NCBI GenBank assembly: GCA_963739095.1
Contig: CAVTZF010000016.1
Coordinates: forward strand, 218,124 to 282,123
From: JACVRW01 sp963739095
Lineage (GTDB): Bacteria; Actinomycetota; Thermoleophilia; Solirubrobacterales; Thermoleophilaceae
Length of the DNA stretch: 64,000 nt
Reading direction: 5' to 3'
In this document: piece after piece, positions 49,311 through 57,902 of the stretch
How positions within the stretch are numbered: the first letter of the stretch is position 1
Layout of the letters: the number at the start of each line of letters is the position of its first letter
Notes under the pieces: generated by a model
Database searches by the model: none
What the model was told of the DNA's origin: nothing
Seen by the model: the letters and a program-made list of their open reading frames with translations, nothing else
Program-made: the position numbers and the translations under genes

Positions 49311-50240
49311 ATGGTGAAGATCCGCGAGGTCGGCCCGCGCGACGGGTTCCAGAACGAGCCCGAGGTCATCCCCACGGATGACAAGGTGCGGCTCGTCGAG
49401 ATGCTCGCCCGCACCGGCGTGAAGCGGCTCGAGGTCACGAGCTTCGTGCGCCCCGACGTGATCCCGCAGCTCGCCGACGGACCTGAGCTGCTGCGCCGCG
49501 CCGACATCCCTGACGACGTCGCCGTGACCGTGCTGATCCCGAACGAGCGCGGGCTCGAGAACGCGCTGCCGCTGCGCGAGCACTTTCAGGAGGTCAACCT
49601 CTTCCTGTCGGCGTCGGAGACGCACAACCAGAAGAACGTCAACCGCTCGATCGAGGAGTCGCTGACCGGGCTCGAGCGAGTGCTCGAGCGGGCGCGCGCC
49701 GAGGGGCTCCGCTGCGAGGGCGTGATCTCAGTGGCCTTCGGCTGTCCCTACGAGGGCGAAGTGCCGCGCGAGCGCGTGCTGTCGATTGCGCACCGGCTCG
49801 TCGAAGCGGGCTGCGAGGAGATCGCCTTCGGCGACACCACCGGCATGGCCAACCCCGTACAGGTCGAGGAGTTCTTCGACGGGCTCGACCTCGGCGCGGA
49901 GCTGACCGCCCACTTCCACAACACGCGCGGCCAGGGCCTCGCCAACGCCGTTGCCGCTCTGCGGGCCGGCGTGCGCTCGTTCGAGAGCTCCTTCGGCGAG
50001 CTCGGCGGCTGTCCCGTGCCCGCCGGCGCGACAGGCAACATCGCGAGCGAGGACCTCGTCTCGATGCTGCACGAGATGGGCTACGAGACCGGGATCGACC
50101 TCGAGAAGCTGATCGAGTGCGCGCGCGAGGCGCAGCGGGTGCTGGGCCGGCCGCTCGGTAGCCACGTGCTGACGGCCGGACCGGTGAGATGGCAGCCGGG
50201 GGCTCGCGCCCCCGGACCCCCGCGGCGCCTGGCCGGGTGA
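49311..50240 (+). CDS. Hydroxymethylglutaryl-CoA lyase
   Basis: A 309-residue TIM-barrel enzyme cleaving HMG-CoA to acetoacetate and acetyl-CoA (leucine degradation, ketone-body path). Signature: REVGPRDGFQNEPEVIPTDD (metal Asp/His region), KRLEVTSFVRPDVIPQLAD, SASETHNQKNVNRSIEE, GCPYEGEVP, FGDTTGMANP, AHFHNTRGQGLAN (His) and GELGGCPVPAGATGNIASED (catalytic Cys). The last 20 residues (WQPGARAPGPPRRLAG) are encoded by a hairpin region and exceed the usual end. ATG 49311. Forms a pair with the SDR. Confidence 0.93.
   Translation: MVKIREVGPRDGFQNEPEVIPTDDKVRLVEMLARTGVKRLEVTSFVRPDVIPQLADGPELLRRADIPDDVAVTVLIPNERGLENALPLREHFQEVNLFLSASETHNQKNVNRSIEESLTGLERVLERARAEGLRCEGVISVAFGCPYEGEVPRERVLSIAHRLVEAGCEEIAFGDTTGMANPVQVEEFFDGLDLGAELTAHFHNTRGQGLANAVAALRAGVRSFESSFGELGGCPVPAGATGNIASEDLVSMLHEMGYETGIDLEKLIECAREAQRVLGRPLGSHVLTAGPVRWQPGARAPGPPRRLAG
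50196..50215 (+). terminator. Hairpin inside the 3' end of the HMG-CoA lyase gene
   Basis: CCGGGGGC (50196-50203) and GCCCCCGG (50208-50215) around a four-base loop form a perfect eight-base-pair stem, followed by CCCCC. It lies inside the reading frame, 25 bases before the stop. It is likely the transcript end; the extra coding tail may be incidental. Confidence 0.5.
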
Positions 50241-50250
50241 TCGCAGGCCG

Positions 50251-50547
50251 CTAGGGCCGCCTGACCCGCTCGCAGCGGCGCAGGCGGTCCTTCCGGTCCG
50301 CCACGACGGCGTCGCGGCCCGGTCCGCAGTCGACGCGCTCGCGCGCGCCGTCCTTCGCCTGGATGCGGTCGTTGCCCGGGCCGGCGCTGAAGCGGTCGAC
50401 CCCCGGGCCGCCGATCAGCAGGTCGTTGCCCTTGCCTCCCTTGAGGCAGTCGGCGCCGCTGAGCCCGCGCAGTACGTCGTTGCCGCCGAGCCCCGAGAGC
50501 AGATCGCCGAGGGAGCTGCCGCACTCGCTCGGCGAGGCATTAGCGTG
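50251..50547 (-). pseudogene. Remnant of an RTX-type calcium-binding repeat protein
   Basis: On the minus strand the frame reads GDLLSGLGGNDVLRGLSG, then ADCLKGGKGNDLLIGGPGVD, then FSAGPGNDRIQAKDGARERV and DCGPGRDAVVADRKDRLRRC before the stop at 50251. These are GGxGxDxL nonapeptide repeats of hemolysin-type calcium-binding proteins, plus the Cys-ended C-terminal cap common in secreted actinobacterial RTX proteins. There is no start codon in this frame before a stop at 50548-50550, and only the last 95 or so residues of such a protein remain. It is therefore a 5'-truncated remnant or a fragment of a gene interrupted upstream. Confidence 0.6.
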
Positions 50548-50581
50548 TTAGACGAAGCGTGGCCCGGGTACCGCCTGCCGC

Positions 50582-52234
50582 ATGGCGACGCCGACGAGGG
50601 AACGGCGCGTCGAGGAGGAGGAGGTCCGTACCAACGGCGACGGCCGCTTCGGCCGCGGCGGGACCTACCGCACTCTCGACGAGCAGACGGAGGCCGGACG
50701 ACTCTCGCCCGCCGAGGAGCGCTTCGAGCGCCGGCGGCGCACGGTGGGACTGTTCATCGGACCGCTGCTGTTCGCCCTCGTCCTGCTGATCCCGTTCGAC
50801 CTCGAGCCCAATCAGCACCGGCTCGCCGCCATCCTCGCGCTCGTCGTCGCCTGGTGGGTCACAGAGGCGATCCCGATTCCGGTCACCGCGCTGCTCGGCG
50901 TTGCGCTGGTCGCCCTGCTCGAGGCCACGCCGCCGCCCGCGGAGGGCGACGCGGCGACAGACGTCGTCTTCGGCACCTTCGCGGAGGACACCGTCTTCCT
51001 GTTCATCGGCAGCTTCATCCTCGCCGAGGCGATGGTGGTGCACGGGCTGCACCGGCGGCTCGCCTATCGCGTGCTCGCCCTCAAGAGCGTGGGCGGCTCG
51101 ACCTACCGGATCATCCTGGCCTTCGGCCTGATCGGCGCGCTCACCTCGCCGGTGATGTCGAACACTGCCGGCGCGGCGATGATGTTGCCGATCGCGCTCG
51201 GCGTGATGGGCGTCGTGGGCGGAATGGTGGCCAGCCAGGCCGGCGGCGAGCAGCAGGTCGAGAAGCTCCGCTTCGGCGCCGCGCTCATGCTGGTCATCAC
51301 CTACGGCATCACGGTCGGCGGCCTGCTGCTGCCGATCGGCAGTCCGCCCAACCTGATCGGCCGCGACCTGCTCGAGTCGGAGACCGGCGAGCCGATCACC
51401 TTCGTCGAGTGGTTCGCGATGGCGCTGCCGATCGTGATCGTGATGTTCGTCGCCGTGATCGCGATCGTGCTGCTCATGAACCGCCCAGAGATCCGGCAGG
51501 TCAAGGGCGTAGAGGAGTACGTGGCCGAGGAGCGCAGCAAGCTCGGCCCGCTCAGCCGCGGAGAGAAGAACACGCTGCTCGTACTCGCGTTCGCACTGAT
51601 CGGCTGGTTCCTGCCCGGCCTCGTCGGGGTGTTCGCCGGTGACGACTCGGACGCCTACACGCAGGTGAGCGAGGCGGCCAACGAGGGCACGGTCGCCCTG
51701 ATCGCCGTGGCACTGCTGTTCCTGCTGCCTGTCGACTGGAAGCAGCGCAAGTTCACGCTCAACTGGAACCAGGCGGCACGGATCGACTGGGGCACGATCC
51801 TGCTGTTCGGCGGCGGCATCGTGCTCGGCGCGATGCTGAGCGAGACCGGCCTGGCCGAGCGCATCGGCACCTCGCTCTCCGACGCGCTCGGCGTCACCGA
51901 GGTGTTCGGCATCACCGTCGTGGTCGTCGTGATCGCCGTGCTGATCTCGGAGACGACGAGCAATACGGCCAGCGCAGCGATCGTGGTCCCGATCGCGATT
52001 TCGATCGCCGCGGCCGCGGACGTGAATCCGACGATCCCGGCGCTGGCCGCGATCTTCGCGGCAAACTACGGGTTCATGCTGCCGGTCTCCACGCCTCCCA
52101 ACGCGATCGTCTACTCCTCAGGGTTGCTTCCGATCACGCGGATGATCAAGGCGGGCTTCGTCTTCGACATCATCGGCGCGGTGCTATGCATCGCCGGCGT
52201 GATCGTGATGGCGAACCTGGTGGGTCTCGCGTAG
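50582..52234 (+). CDS. Divalent anion:Na+ symporter (SLC13/DASS family)
   Basis: A 550-residue transporter with eleven or so helices and two SNT motifs in the hairpin loops: TSPVMSNTAGAAMMLPIALG and SETTSNTASAAIVVPIA. These Ser-Asn-Thr sequences bind Na+ and the carboxylate of dicarboxylates or sulfate. The N-terminal 45 residues are a charged cytoplasmic tail (RRVEEEEVRTNGDGRFGR). The central loop of about 40 residues (EIRQVKGVEEYVAEERSKLG) is cytoplasmic. Substrate: dicarboxylate is more likely than sulfate but unproved. Start ATG 50582. Confidence 0.88.
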   Translation: MATPTRERRVEEEEVRTNGDGRFGRGGTYRTLDEQTEAGRLSPAEERFERRRRTVGLFIGPLLFALVLLIPFDLEPNQHRLAAILALVVAWWVTEAIPIPVTALLGVALVALLEATPPPAEGDAATDVVFGTFAEDTVFLFIGSFILAEAMVVHGLHRRLAYRVLALKSVGGSTYRIILAFGLIGALTSPVMSNTAGAAMMLPIALGVMGVVGGMVASQAGGEQQVEKLRFGAALMLVITYGITVGGLLLPIGSPPNLIGRDLLESETGEPITFVEWFAMALPIVIVMFVAVIAIVLLMNRPEIRQVKGVEEYVAEERSKLGPLSRGEKNTLLVLAFALIGWFLPGLVGVFAGDDSDAYTQVSEAANEGTVALIAVALLFLLPVDWKQRKFTLNWNQAARIDWGTILLFGGGIVLGAMLSETGLAERIGTSLSDALGVTEVFGITVVVVVIAVLISETTSNTASAAIVVPIAISIAAAADVNPTIPALAAIFAANYGFMLPVSTPPNAIVYSSGLLPITRMIKAGFVFDIIGAVLCIAGVIVMANLVGLA

Positions 52235-53376
52235 GCCTCGTCCGCCCCTCACTGCTGGCGGTTGCGGCCGGGACGGTGACCGTGCTGCCCGGGTTCCTCG
52301 TGGGCGCGCTGGCCCTGCAGATCCGCGGCGACCTCGATGCGAGCGTCGAGGCCGTGGCCGCCGGGGTGAGTGTGTTCTTCCTGGCGGGCGCGTTCGGCGC
52401 CGGCCCCGGTGGGCGGCTGTCGGAGCGCACCGGCGCGTTGCGCGCGATGACCGTCAGCGCGCTCGTCACGTGCGTCTGCCTGCTGGCGGCGGGCCTGCTC
52501 GCCGGGTCGCTCGTGGTGCTGTTCGCGTGTCTCGTCGTCGCCGGGGTCGCGAACGCCGTCGCCCAACCCGCGATCAACCTGTTCATGGCCGACCAGGTGC
52601 CGATGGAGCGCCAGGGGCTCGCCTTCGGGATCAAGCAGTCCGCGATCCCGGCCGCCGTGCTGATCAGCGGGCTCGCGCTGCCGGTGCTCGCGATCCCGCT
52701 TGGTTGGCGCGCGACGTTCCTGATCTGCGCGCTCGCGCCGCTCGCAGTGGCGATCGTGCTCGCCCGCCATGCCGCGTCGCTGCGCCCGATCCCGGAGCGC
52801 GAGCCGCCGCCGCGCCCCTCGCGCGCGCTCATCCTGATCGCGCTGGGGGCGGCGCTCGGCAGCTCGGCCCCCTGCGCGCTGAGCGCCTACCTCGTGGCTT
52901 CGGCCGTCGATGTGGGGATCGCCGAGGGCACGGCGGGAATCCTGGCCGCCGCCGGCAGCGCCGTCTCGCTCGGCGTGCGCCTCGCCGTGGGCGTGCGGGC
53001 GGACCGGCGCGTCGACTACGGCTTCCGGATGGTCGTGACGCTGCTGGCCCTCGGCTCGGTCGGCTTCGCGCTGCTCGCGGTCGGGGCGCCGCTGCCCTTC
53101 GCCGCCGGGGCGGTGCTCGCCTTCGCCCTCGGCTGGGGCTGGCCGGGCATCTTCAACATGGCGGTCGTGCACCTGCACCGCGATTCGCCGGGCGCGGCGA
53201 CCGGCATCAGCCAGACCGGCATCTATGTTGGCGCGGGCGGCGGCCCCGCCGCCTTCGGGGCGCTCTCCTCGATGAGCGGATACACCGTCGCGTGGCTCGT
53301 GACCGCCGTCGTCGCCCTCAGCGCGGCCCTTGTCATGGCGCTTGCGGGCCGCCAGGTGGCGCTCAGCAGACGCTGA
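52186..53376 (+). CDS. MFS transporter
   Basis: A 396-residue, 12-helix MFS protein. Motif A-like GPGGRLSERTGALRAMTVS after helix 2, VAGVANAVAQPAINLFMADQV in helix 4/5, QSAIPAAVLISGL and GISQTGIYVGAGGGPAAFGAL in the second half. Substrate unknown. Start uncertain: the ATG at 52186 overlaps the upstream transporter gene by 49 bases but gives a basic N-terminus; no ATG or GTG is nearer the first helix. The overlap suggests coupling to the DASS gene. Confidence 0.75.
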   Translation: MHRRRDRDGEPGGSRVGLVRPSLLAVAAGTVTVLPGFLVGALALQIRGDLDASVEAVAAGVSVFFLAGAFGAGPGGRLSERTGALRAMTVSALVTCVCLLAAGLLAGSLVVLFACLVVAGVANAVAQPAINLFMADQVPMERQGLAFGIKQSAIPAAVLISGLALPVLAIPLGWRATFLICALAPLAVAIVLARHAASLRPIPEREPPPRPSRALILIALGAALGSSAPCALSAYLVASAVDVGIAEGTAGILAAAGSAVSLGVRLAVGVRADRRVDYGFRMVVTLLALGSVGFALLAVGAPLPFAAGAVLAFALGWGWPGIFNMAVVHLHRDSPGAATGISQTGIYVGAGGGPAAFGALSSMSGYTVAWLVTAVVALSAALVMALAGRQVALSRR

Positions 53377-53512
53377 CCCTTCCCCGATCGGCCACTTTCG
53401 GGCCGGTTCCGAGGTGTACGACCCATAACGTCCGGGTACTAACCCAAATAGCCGCCGAGGCCGGTTTTCGGCACATATGGGTTCCCCCGACCCAGCCTCG
53501 GCATGAATGCGC

Positions 53513-53556
53513 ACTCGAGCTCGGAAAACCAGATCCGGGCTCGAGTCGTTTTTGGG
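53513..53556 (+). terminator. Terminator-like hairpin with T-run
   Basis: ACTCGAGC (53513-53520) pairs with GCTCGAGT (53539-53546) around an 18-base loop, followed by CGTTTTTGG. Rightward transcripts of the MFS gene would end here, just before the convergent enoyl-CoA hydratase stop. The 53377-53512 stretch before it contains short GGGT/ACCC repeats and nothing else I can name. Confidence 0.45.
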
Positions 53557-53571
53557 GTGACCCCTTCGCTC

Positions 53572-54351
53572 TTAGCGGCCCGCGAACTGGGGCGGGCGCT
53601 TCTCGAAGAAGGCGCGTGCGCCCTCGGCGAAGTCCTCGCTCGCGGCGAGCTGCTCCTGGGCGGAGACCTCCAGCTCGAGTGTCGCGGCGAGCCCCGGCTT
53701 GGCGGCGGCGTCGAGCACGCGTTTGGCGAGCCCCACCGCCCGCGGCGCGCAGGCGAGCAACTCCTCCGCGAACTTGCCCGTGAGCTCGTCGAGCGAGTCC
53801 GCCGGTGCGATCCGATTGGCGAAGCCGATCCGGTGCGCCTCCGTGCCGTCGATCACCTTGCCGGTCAGGATCAGCTCCTTGGCGTTCCCGAGCCCGACGA
53901 CCGCCGGCAGCCGCGAGCAGCCGCCGACGTCCGGCAGCAGCCCGATCCGCACCTCCATGACCCCGGCCACGGCGTCCTCGGCCATCGTGCGGAAGTCGCA
54001 GGCGAGGGCGAGCTCGAACGCGCCGCCCAGGGCCGCGCCGTGGATCTGGCAGATCGTCGGCTTCGGCATCTCCTCGAGCAGGTTCCACCAGCCGATCAGG
54101 GGTCGCCGGAACGTGCGCAGGCTGTCCGGGTTCTCCGACAGGTGGCGCAGGTCGGCGAGATCCATTCCCGAGGAGAACATCGGGCCCTCGCCGCGCAGCA
54201 CCAGCACGCGCACCGCGTCGTCGGCGGCAGCGGCCTCGAGCGCGGCGCCGAGCTCGCGCACCACCTCGCCGTTGAGCGCGTTGCGCTTCTCCGGCCTGTT
54301 CAGAACGACGTGGCGAACGCCGTCGTGGTCCTCTGTCAGCACAAGTCCCAT
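53572..54351 (-). CDS. Enoyl-CoA hydratase/isomerase family protein
   Basis: A 259-residue crotonase-fold enzyme. CoA-binding and oxyanion segments: LNRPEKRNALNGEVVRELGA, LRGEGPMFSSGMDLADLRHL, QIHGAALGGAFELALACDFR and MEVRIGLLPDVGGCSRLPAV, with the catalytic Glu area in GLLPDVGG (the usual Glu of GLxPxxG is Asp here, so hydratase activity is not certain). Start ATG 54351. Substrate unknown; isomerase or hydrolase function is possible. Confidence 0.82.
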   Translation of the reverse strand: MGLVLTEDHDGVRHVVLNRPEKRNALNGEVVRELGAALEAAAADDAVRVLVLRGEGPMFSSGMDLADLRHLSENPDSLRTFRRPLIGWWNLLEEMPKPTICQIHGAALGGAFELALACDFRTMAEDAVAGVMEVRIGLLPDVGGCSRLPAVVGLGNAKELILTGKVIDGTEAHRIGFANRIAPADSLDELTGKFAEELLACAPRAVGLAKRVLDAAAKPGLAATLELEVSAQEQLAASEDFAEGARAFFEKRPPQFAGR

Positions 54352-54423
54352 GGTGGGCGGGACCCTACCGGGAGCGAAGTTGCAGCTTGGAGGACTGCAC
54401 CGGGTACAGGCGAAGCGAGCTTT

Positions 54424-54678
54424 ATGTCCGCTTCCGGCCCTGATCAGACCAAGCTCGCCCCGCGCCCGATCGTGGCGGCGCTGATCGGCGCCGAGGCGGG
54501 AGCCGCCGTCGGCCTGGTCGTGCTCGGCGGGACGACCTTCGCGCCGCTCGGGCTCGCGGTGGCGGGCGCGGCGGTAGGCCCGCTCGCGCTGGCCGGCGGA
54601 GTACGCCTGCAGCACGCGCTCGTACGGCGCGGGATCCGGCAGCAGCTGCGCCAGGGGCCCCCCGCGCCCGACAGCTAG
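54424..54678 (+). CDS. Small glycine/alanine-rich membrane protein
   Basis: An 84-residue protein with two hydrophobic stretches (PIVAALIGAEAGAAVGLVVLG and FAPLGLAVAGAAVGPLALAG) and a basic tail (VRRGIRQQLRQGP). Ala/Gly-rich helices of this kind suggest a small membrane pore or helper, but I recognise no family. ATG 54424. Possibly its own transcript, divergent from the enoyl-CoA hydratase gene. Confidence 0.5.
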   Translation: MSASGPDQTKLAPRPIVAALIGAEAGAAVGLVVLGGTTFAPLGLAVAGAAVGPLALAGGVRLQHALVRRGIRQQLRQGPPAPDS

Positions 54679-54708
54679 GGCTAGGCCGCCAGCCGGGTGA
54701 GGACTGTA

Positions 54709-54764
54709 TGAGAGACCCGTGAGAGATCTCTCATCTACGTGGGGAGAGGGGTGAGAGAGCTCAC
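54709..54764. promoter_or_regulatory. TGAGAGA repeats and palindromes upstream of MFS gene
   Basis: TGAGAGA occurs at 54709, 54720 and 54752. The second copy is part of a perfect 14-base palindrome, TGAGAGATCTCTCA (54720-54733); the third lies in the near-palindrome GTGAGAGAGCTCAC (54751-54764). These lie 21 to 76 bases before the MFS start and look like operators for an unseen regulator. Confidence 0.5.
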
Positions 54765-54784
54765 ATTTCCCCGCGTAGACTCGA

Positions 54785-56033
54785 ATGGGTGACCGTCTAC
54801 CGATGACAGCCGCCAAGCCGAAGCCCGCCCGCTATCGCTGGGTGGTCCTGGCGGTCGGGGCGGGGGCGACGGCGGCGCTGTCCGCGGTGCAGGGTGGGTT
54901 GCCGGCGCTCGGGCCGGCAATCCAGGGGACCTTCGGGCTCTCGCTTGTCGAGGTCACGGCGGTCTTCAGCTCGTTCGGCCTCGGCACGGTCGCGACGCTG
55001 CTCGCCTGGGGCGTGCTGGCCGACCGGGTGGGGGAGAGGCCGGTCATCGCGTGTGGACTCGGAGCGGCGTCGCTCGTCATGGCAGCCGTCGCAACCGTCG
55101 ACGGCTACGGCGCCCTGCTCGCCGGAGTCGCGCTGGCGGGAGCGCTCGGCGCGGCGGGGATCGCGGCAAGCGGACGTGCCGTCTTCCACTGGTTCCCGCG
55201 CGACGAGCGCGGCTTCGCGCTCGGGCTCAGGCAGACCGCGGTTCCCGTTGGCGCCGCCGCCGCGTCCTTCTCGCTGCCGCCGCTGGCGGCCGGCGCCGGC
55301 CTCGACGCGGCCCTGTACGCGCTGGCGGGCGCGCTGATGCTTGCCGCCGTCGCCGCGGCGCTCTGGCTGCGCGAGGGGCCACGGGTCGAATCGGCCGCAC
55401 CGCCGGCGCCGGACGCCGCCCGTGACCCGCGCATCTGGCGGCTGAGCGCCGCGTCCTCGCTGATGATCATCGGCCAGGTGGGGGTGACCTCCCTGCTTGT
55501 CCTCTACCTGTTCGACGAGCGCGGCTGGTCGGCCGCCGCGGCCGCGGTCGCGCTCGGCACGACCCAGCTGGGGGCGGCCATCGCGCGCGCGGTCGCCGGG
55601 CGCTGGTCCGACCTGCGCGGCGAGCGCATCGAGCCCTTCCGCCGGCTCGCCACCGCCGCCGGGCTACTGCTGCTCGCAGCGACGGCGCTTGTCGCCGGCA
55701 CCGGCCGCGATCGCGGTTCCGGTGCTGATGGCCGGGGGCATCGCCGCGATGAGCTGGAACGGGCTGTCCTTCACGGCCGCGGCGGAGATCTCCGGCCGGC
55801 GTCAGGCCGGCAAGGCGATGGGGATCCAGAACACCGCCATGCGCGTCGTCGCAGCGGGCGTCCCGGTGGCGCTTGGCGCGCTCGCATCCGAGGTCTCGTG
55901 GGCGATGGCGTTCGCGGTGATGGGGCTGACGCCGCTGATGGCGCGAGCGCTGCTCGAGCCGCTCGTAGAGGACGAGCGCCGGCGCGGCCGCGAGCGCGTG
56001 GCGCGCCTGCAGTCGGCTCCCGCCAAGCCCTAG
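54785..56033 (+). pseudogene. MFS transporter, frameshifted
   Basis: First frame: 300-plus residues with helices 1-9 (ALSAVQGGLPALGPAIQGTF, VLADRVGERPVIACGLGAAS motif A, SLPPLAAGAGLDAALYALAG), up to ATALVAGTG. Second frame continues AAIAVPVLMAGGIAAMSWNG, then GKAMGIQNTAMRVVAAGVP to the stop at 56033. Removing one base near 55695-55705 (GCCGGC context) gives 415 residues, a normal MFS length. Substrate unknown. ATG 54785 or 54803 could start it. Followed 12 bases later by the acetoacetyl-CoA synthetase gene. Confidence 0.8.
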
Positions 56034-56045
56034 GGTTAGTCGCCG

Positions 56046-57902
56046 ATGCGTGAGGGAGATCTGCTCTGGGAGCCGCGCGGCCCGTCGAAGCTGTCGGCCT
56101 ACATCGAGGAGCGCGGCTTCTCCGATTACCACGAGTTGTGGCGCTGGTCGGTCGAGGACCTGGAGGGCTTCTGGGGCTCGATCTGGGAGCGCTACGAGGT
56201 CGGGCCGCCGCCTGAGCGCGTGCTCGGCAGCGACCGCATGCCGGGCGCCGAGTGGTTCCCGGGAACGCGGCTGAACTACGCCGAGCAGCTGTTCCGGCGC
56301 GCGCGCCCGGGCGCGACGGCGATCCTGCACGCGAGCGAGTCGAGCCCGCTTGCCGAGATGTCCTGGGACGAGCTGCGCGAGCAGACCGCCCGCTGCGCGG
56401 CGGGCCTGCGCAGGCTCGGGGTCGAGCGCGGCGACCGCGTGGCGGCCTACATGCCGAACGTCCCCGAGACGGTGGTGGCGTTCCTCGCCTGCGCCAGCAT
56501 CGGCGCCGTCTGGTCGAGCTGCGCGCCCGAGTTCGGCGTGCCCACGGTCGTCGACCGCTTCAAGCAGATCGAGCCGCGCGTGCTGATCGCCACCGCGGGC
56601 TACCGCTACGGCGGCAAGGACTTCGACCGCCGCGACCGCGTGCGCGAGATCGAGGCGGCGATCCCGTCGCTCGAGCACACCGTGCTCGTCCCGTCCGGCT
56701 GGGACGAGCTGCTCTCGGAGCCCGCCGAGCTCGAGTTCGAGCAGCTGCCCTTCGACCACCCCCTGTGGGTGCTCTATTCGTCGGGCACCACCGGGCTGCC
56801 GAAGGCGATCGTGCAGGGCCAGGGCGGCATCCTGCTCGAGCACCTGAAGAAGGCGAACCTGCACTCGGACCTGTCCGAGCGCGACCGCTTCTTCTGGTTC
56901 ACCACGACCGGCTGGATGATGTGGAACTTCCTCGTCGGCGGGCTGCTCTCGGGGGCGGCGATCGTGCTCTACGACGGCCAGCCCGATCCCGAGGGCCTCT
57001 GGCAGCTCGCGGCCGACGCCGGCGTCACGAGCTTCGGGACGAGCGCGGGCTTCATCGCGGCCTGCATGAAGGCGGGCATCGAGCCGGCGAGGCCGGCCGA
57101 CCTGCGCGCGATCGGATCGACCGGCTCGCCGCTGCCGGTCGAGGGGTTCGAGTGGGTCTACCGCCACTTCCCGGACGCCTGGCTGTTCTCGACGAGCGGC
57201 GGCACGGACCTCTGCACGGCCTTCGTCGGAGGCGTGCCCGTGCTCCCCGTCTACGCGGGCGAGCTCCAGGCCCGCTGCCTGGGGGCGTCCGTGGAGGCGT
57301 GGAGCGAGGACGGCGAGCCGCTCGTCGATCAGGTCGGCGAGCTCGTGATCACGCGGCCGATGCCCTCGATGCCGCTCTACTTCTGGAACGACCCGGACGG
57401 CGAGCGCTACCGGCAGAGCTACTTCGAGATGTTCCCCGGGATCTGGCGCCACGGCGACTGGATCAAGATCACGAGCCGCGGCAGCGCCGTCATCTACGGC
57501 CGCTCCGACTCCACCATCAACCGCGGCGGTGTGCGCATGGGGACGAGCGAGATCTACAGCGCGGTCGAGGGGACGCCAGAGGTGCTCGACTCGCTGGTCG
57601 TCGACGTCGACGAGCAGATGCTGCTGTTCGTCGTGCTGCGCGAGGGCGCCGAGCTCGACGACGAGCTGCGCGCGACGATCCGCAAGCGGGTGCGCGAGTA
57701 CTGCTCGCCCCGGCACATGCCTGACTCGATCGAGGCGATCGCCGAGGTGCCGCGAACGCTCTCGAACAAGAAGCTCGAGGTCCCCGTCAAGAAGATCCTG
57801 CTCGGGGCCGATCCCAGCACCGCGGCGAGCCGCGACTCGCTCGCCAATCCGGCGGCGCTCGACTGGTTCGCCGAGCGGGCGGCGGGGATCAGCGCCCGCT
57901 GA
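56046..57902 (+). CDS. aacS: Acetoacetyl-CoA synthetase
   Basis: A 618-residue ANL-superfamily ligase activating acetoacetate with ATP and CoA. Motifs: LYSSGTTGLPKAIVQGQGG (P-loop), HLKKANLHSDLSERDRFFWF, TSGGTDLCTAFVGG (AacS-specific), GDWIKITSRGSAVIYGRSDS, and the C-terminal catalytic Lys in TLSNKKLEVPVKKIL. The length and the FWFTTTGWMMWNFLVGG segment identify AacS rather than acetyl-CoA synthetase. Overlaps the convergent M28 gene by 14 bases. With HMG-CoA lyase it indicates ketone-body or leucine metabolism. Confidence 0.93.
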   Translation: MREGDLLWEPRGPSKLSAYIEERGFSDYHELWRWSVEDLEGFWGSIWERYEVGPPPERVLGSDRMPGAEWFPGTRLNYAEQLFRRARPGATAILHASESSPLAEMSWDELREQTARCAAGLRRLGVERGDRVAAYMPNVPETVVAFLACASIGAVWSSCAPEFGVPTVVDRFKQIEPRVLIATAGYRYGGKDFDRRDRVREIEAAIPSLEHTVLVPSGWDELLSEPAELEFEQLPFDHPLWVLYSSGTTGLPKAIVQGQGGILLEHLKKANLHSDLSERDRFFWFTTTGWMMWNFLVGGLLSGAAIVLYDGQPDPEGLWQLAADAGVTSFGTSAGFIAACMKAGIEPARPADLRAIGSTGSPLPVEGFEWVYRHFPDAWLFSTSGGTDLCTAFVGGVPVLPVYAGELQARCLGASVEAWSEDGEPLVDQVGELVITRPMPSMPLYFWNDPDGERYRQSYFEMFPGIWRHGDWIKITSRGSAVIYGRSDSTINRGGVRMGTSEIYSAVEGTPEVLDSLVVDVDEQMLLFVVLREGAELDDELRATIRKRVREYCSPRHMPDSIEAIAEVPRTLSNKKLEVPVKKILLGADPSTAASRDSLANPAALDWFAERAAGISAR

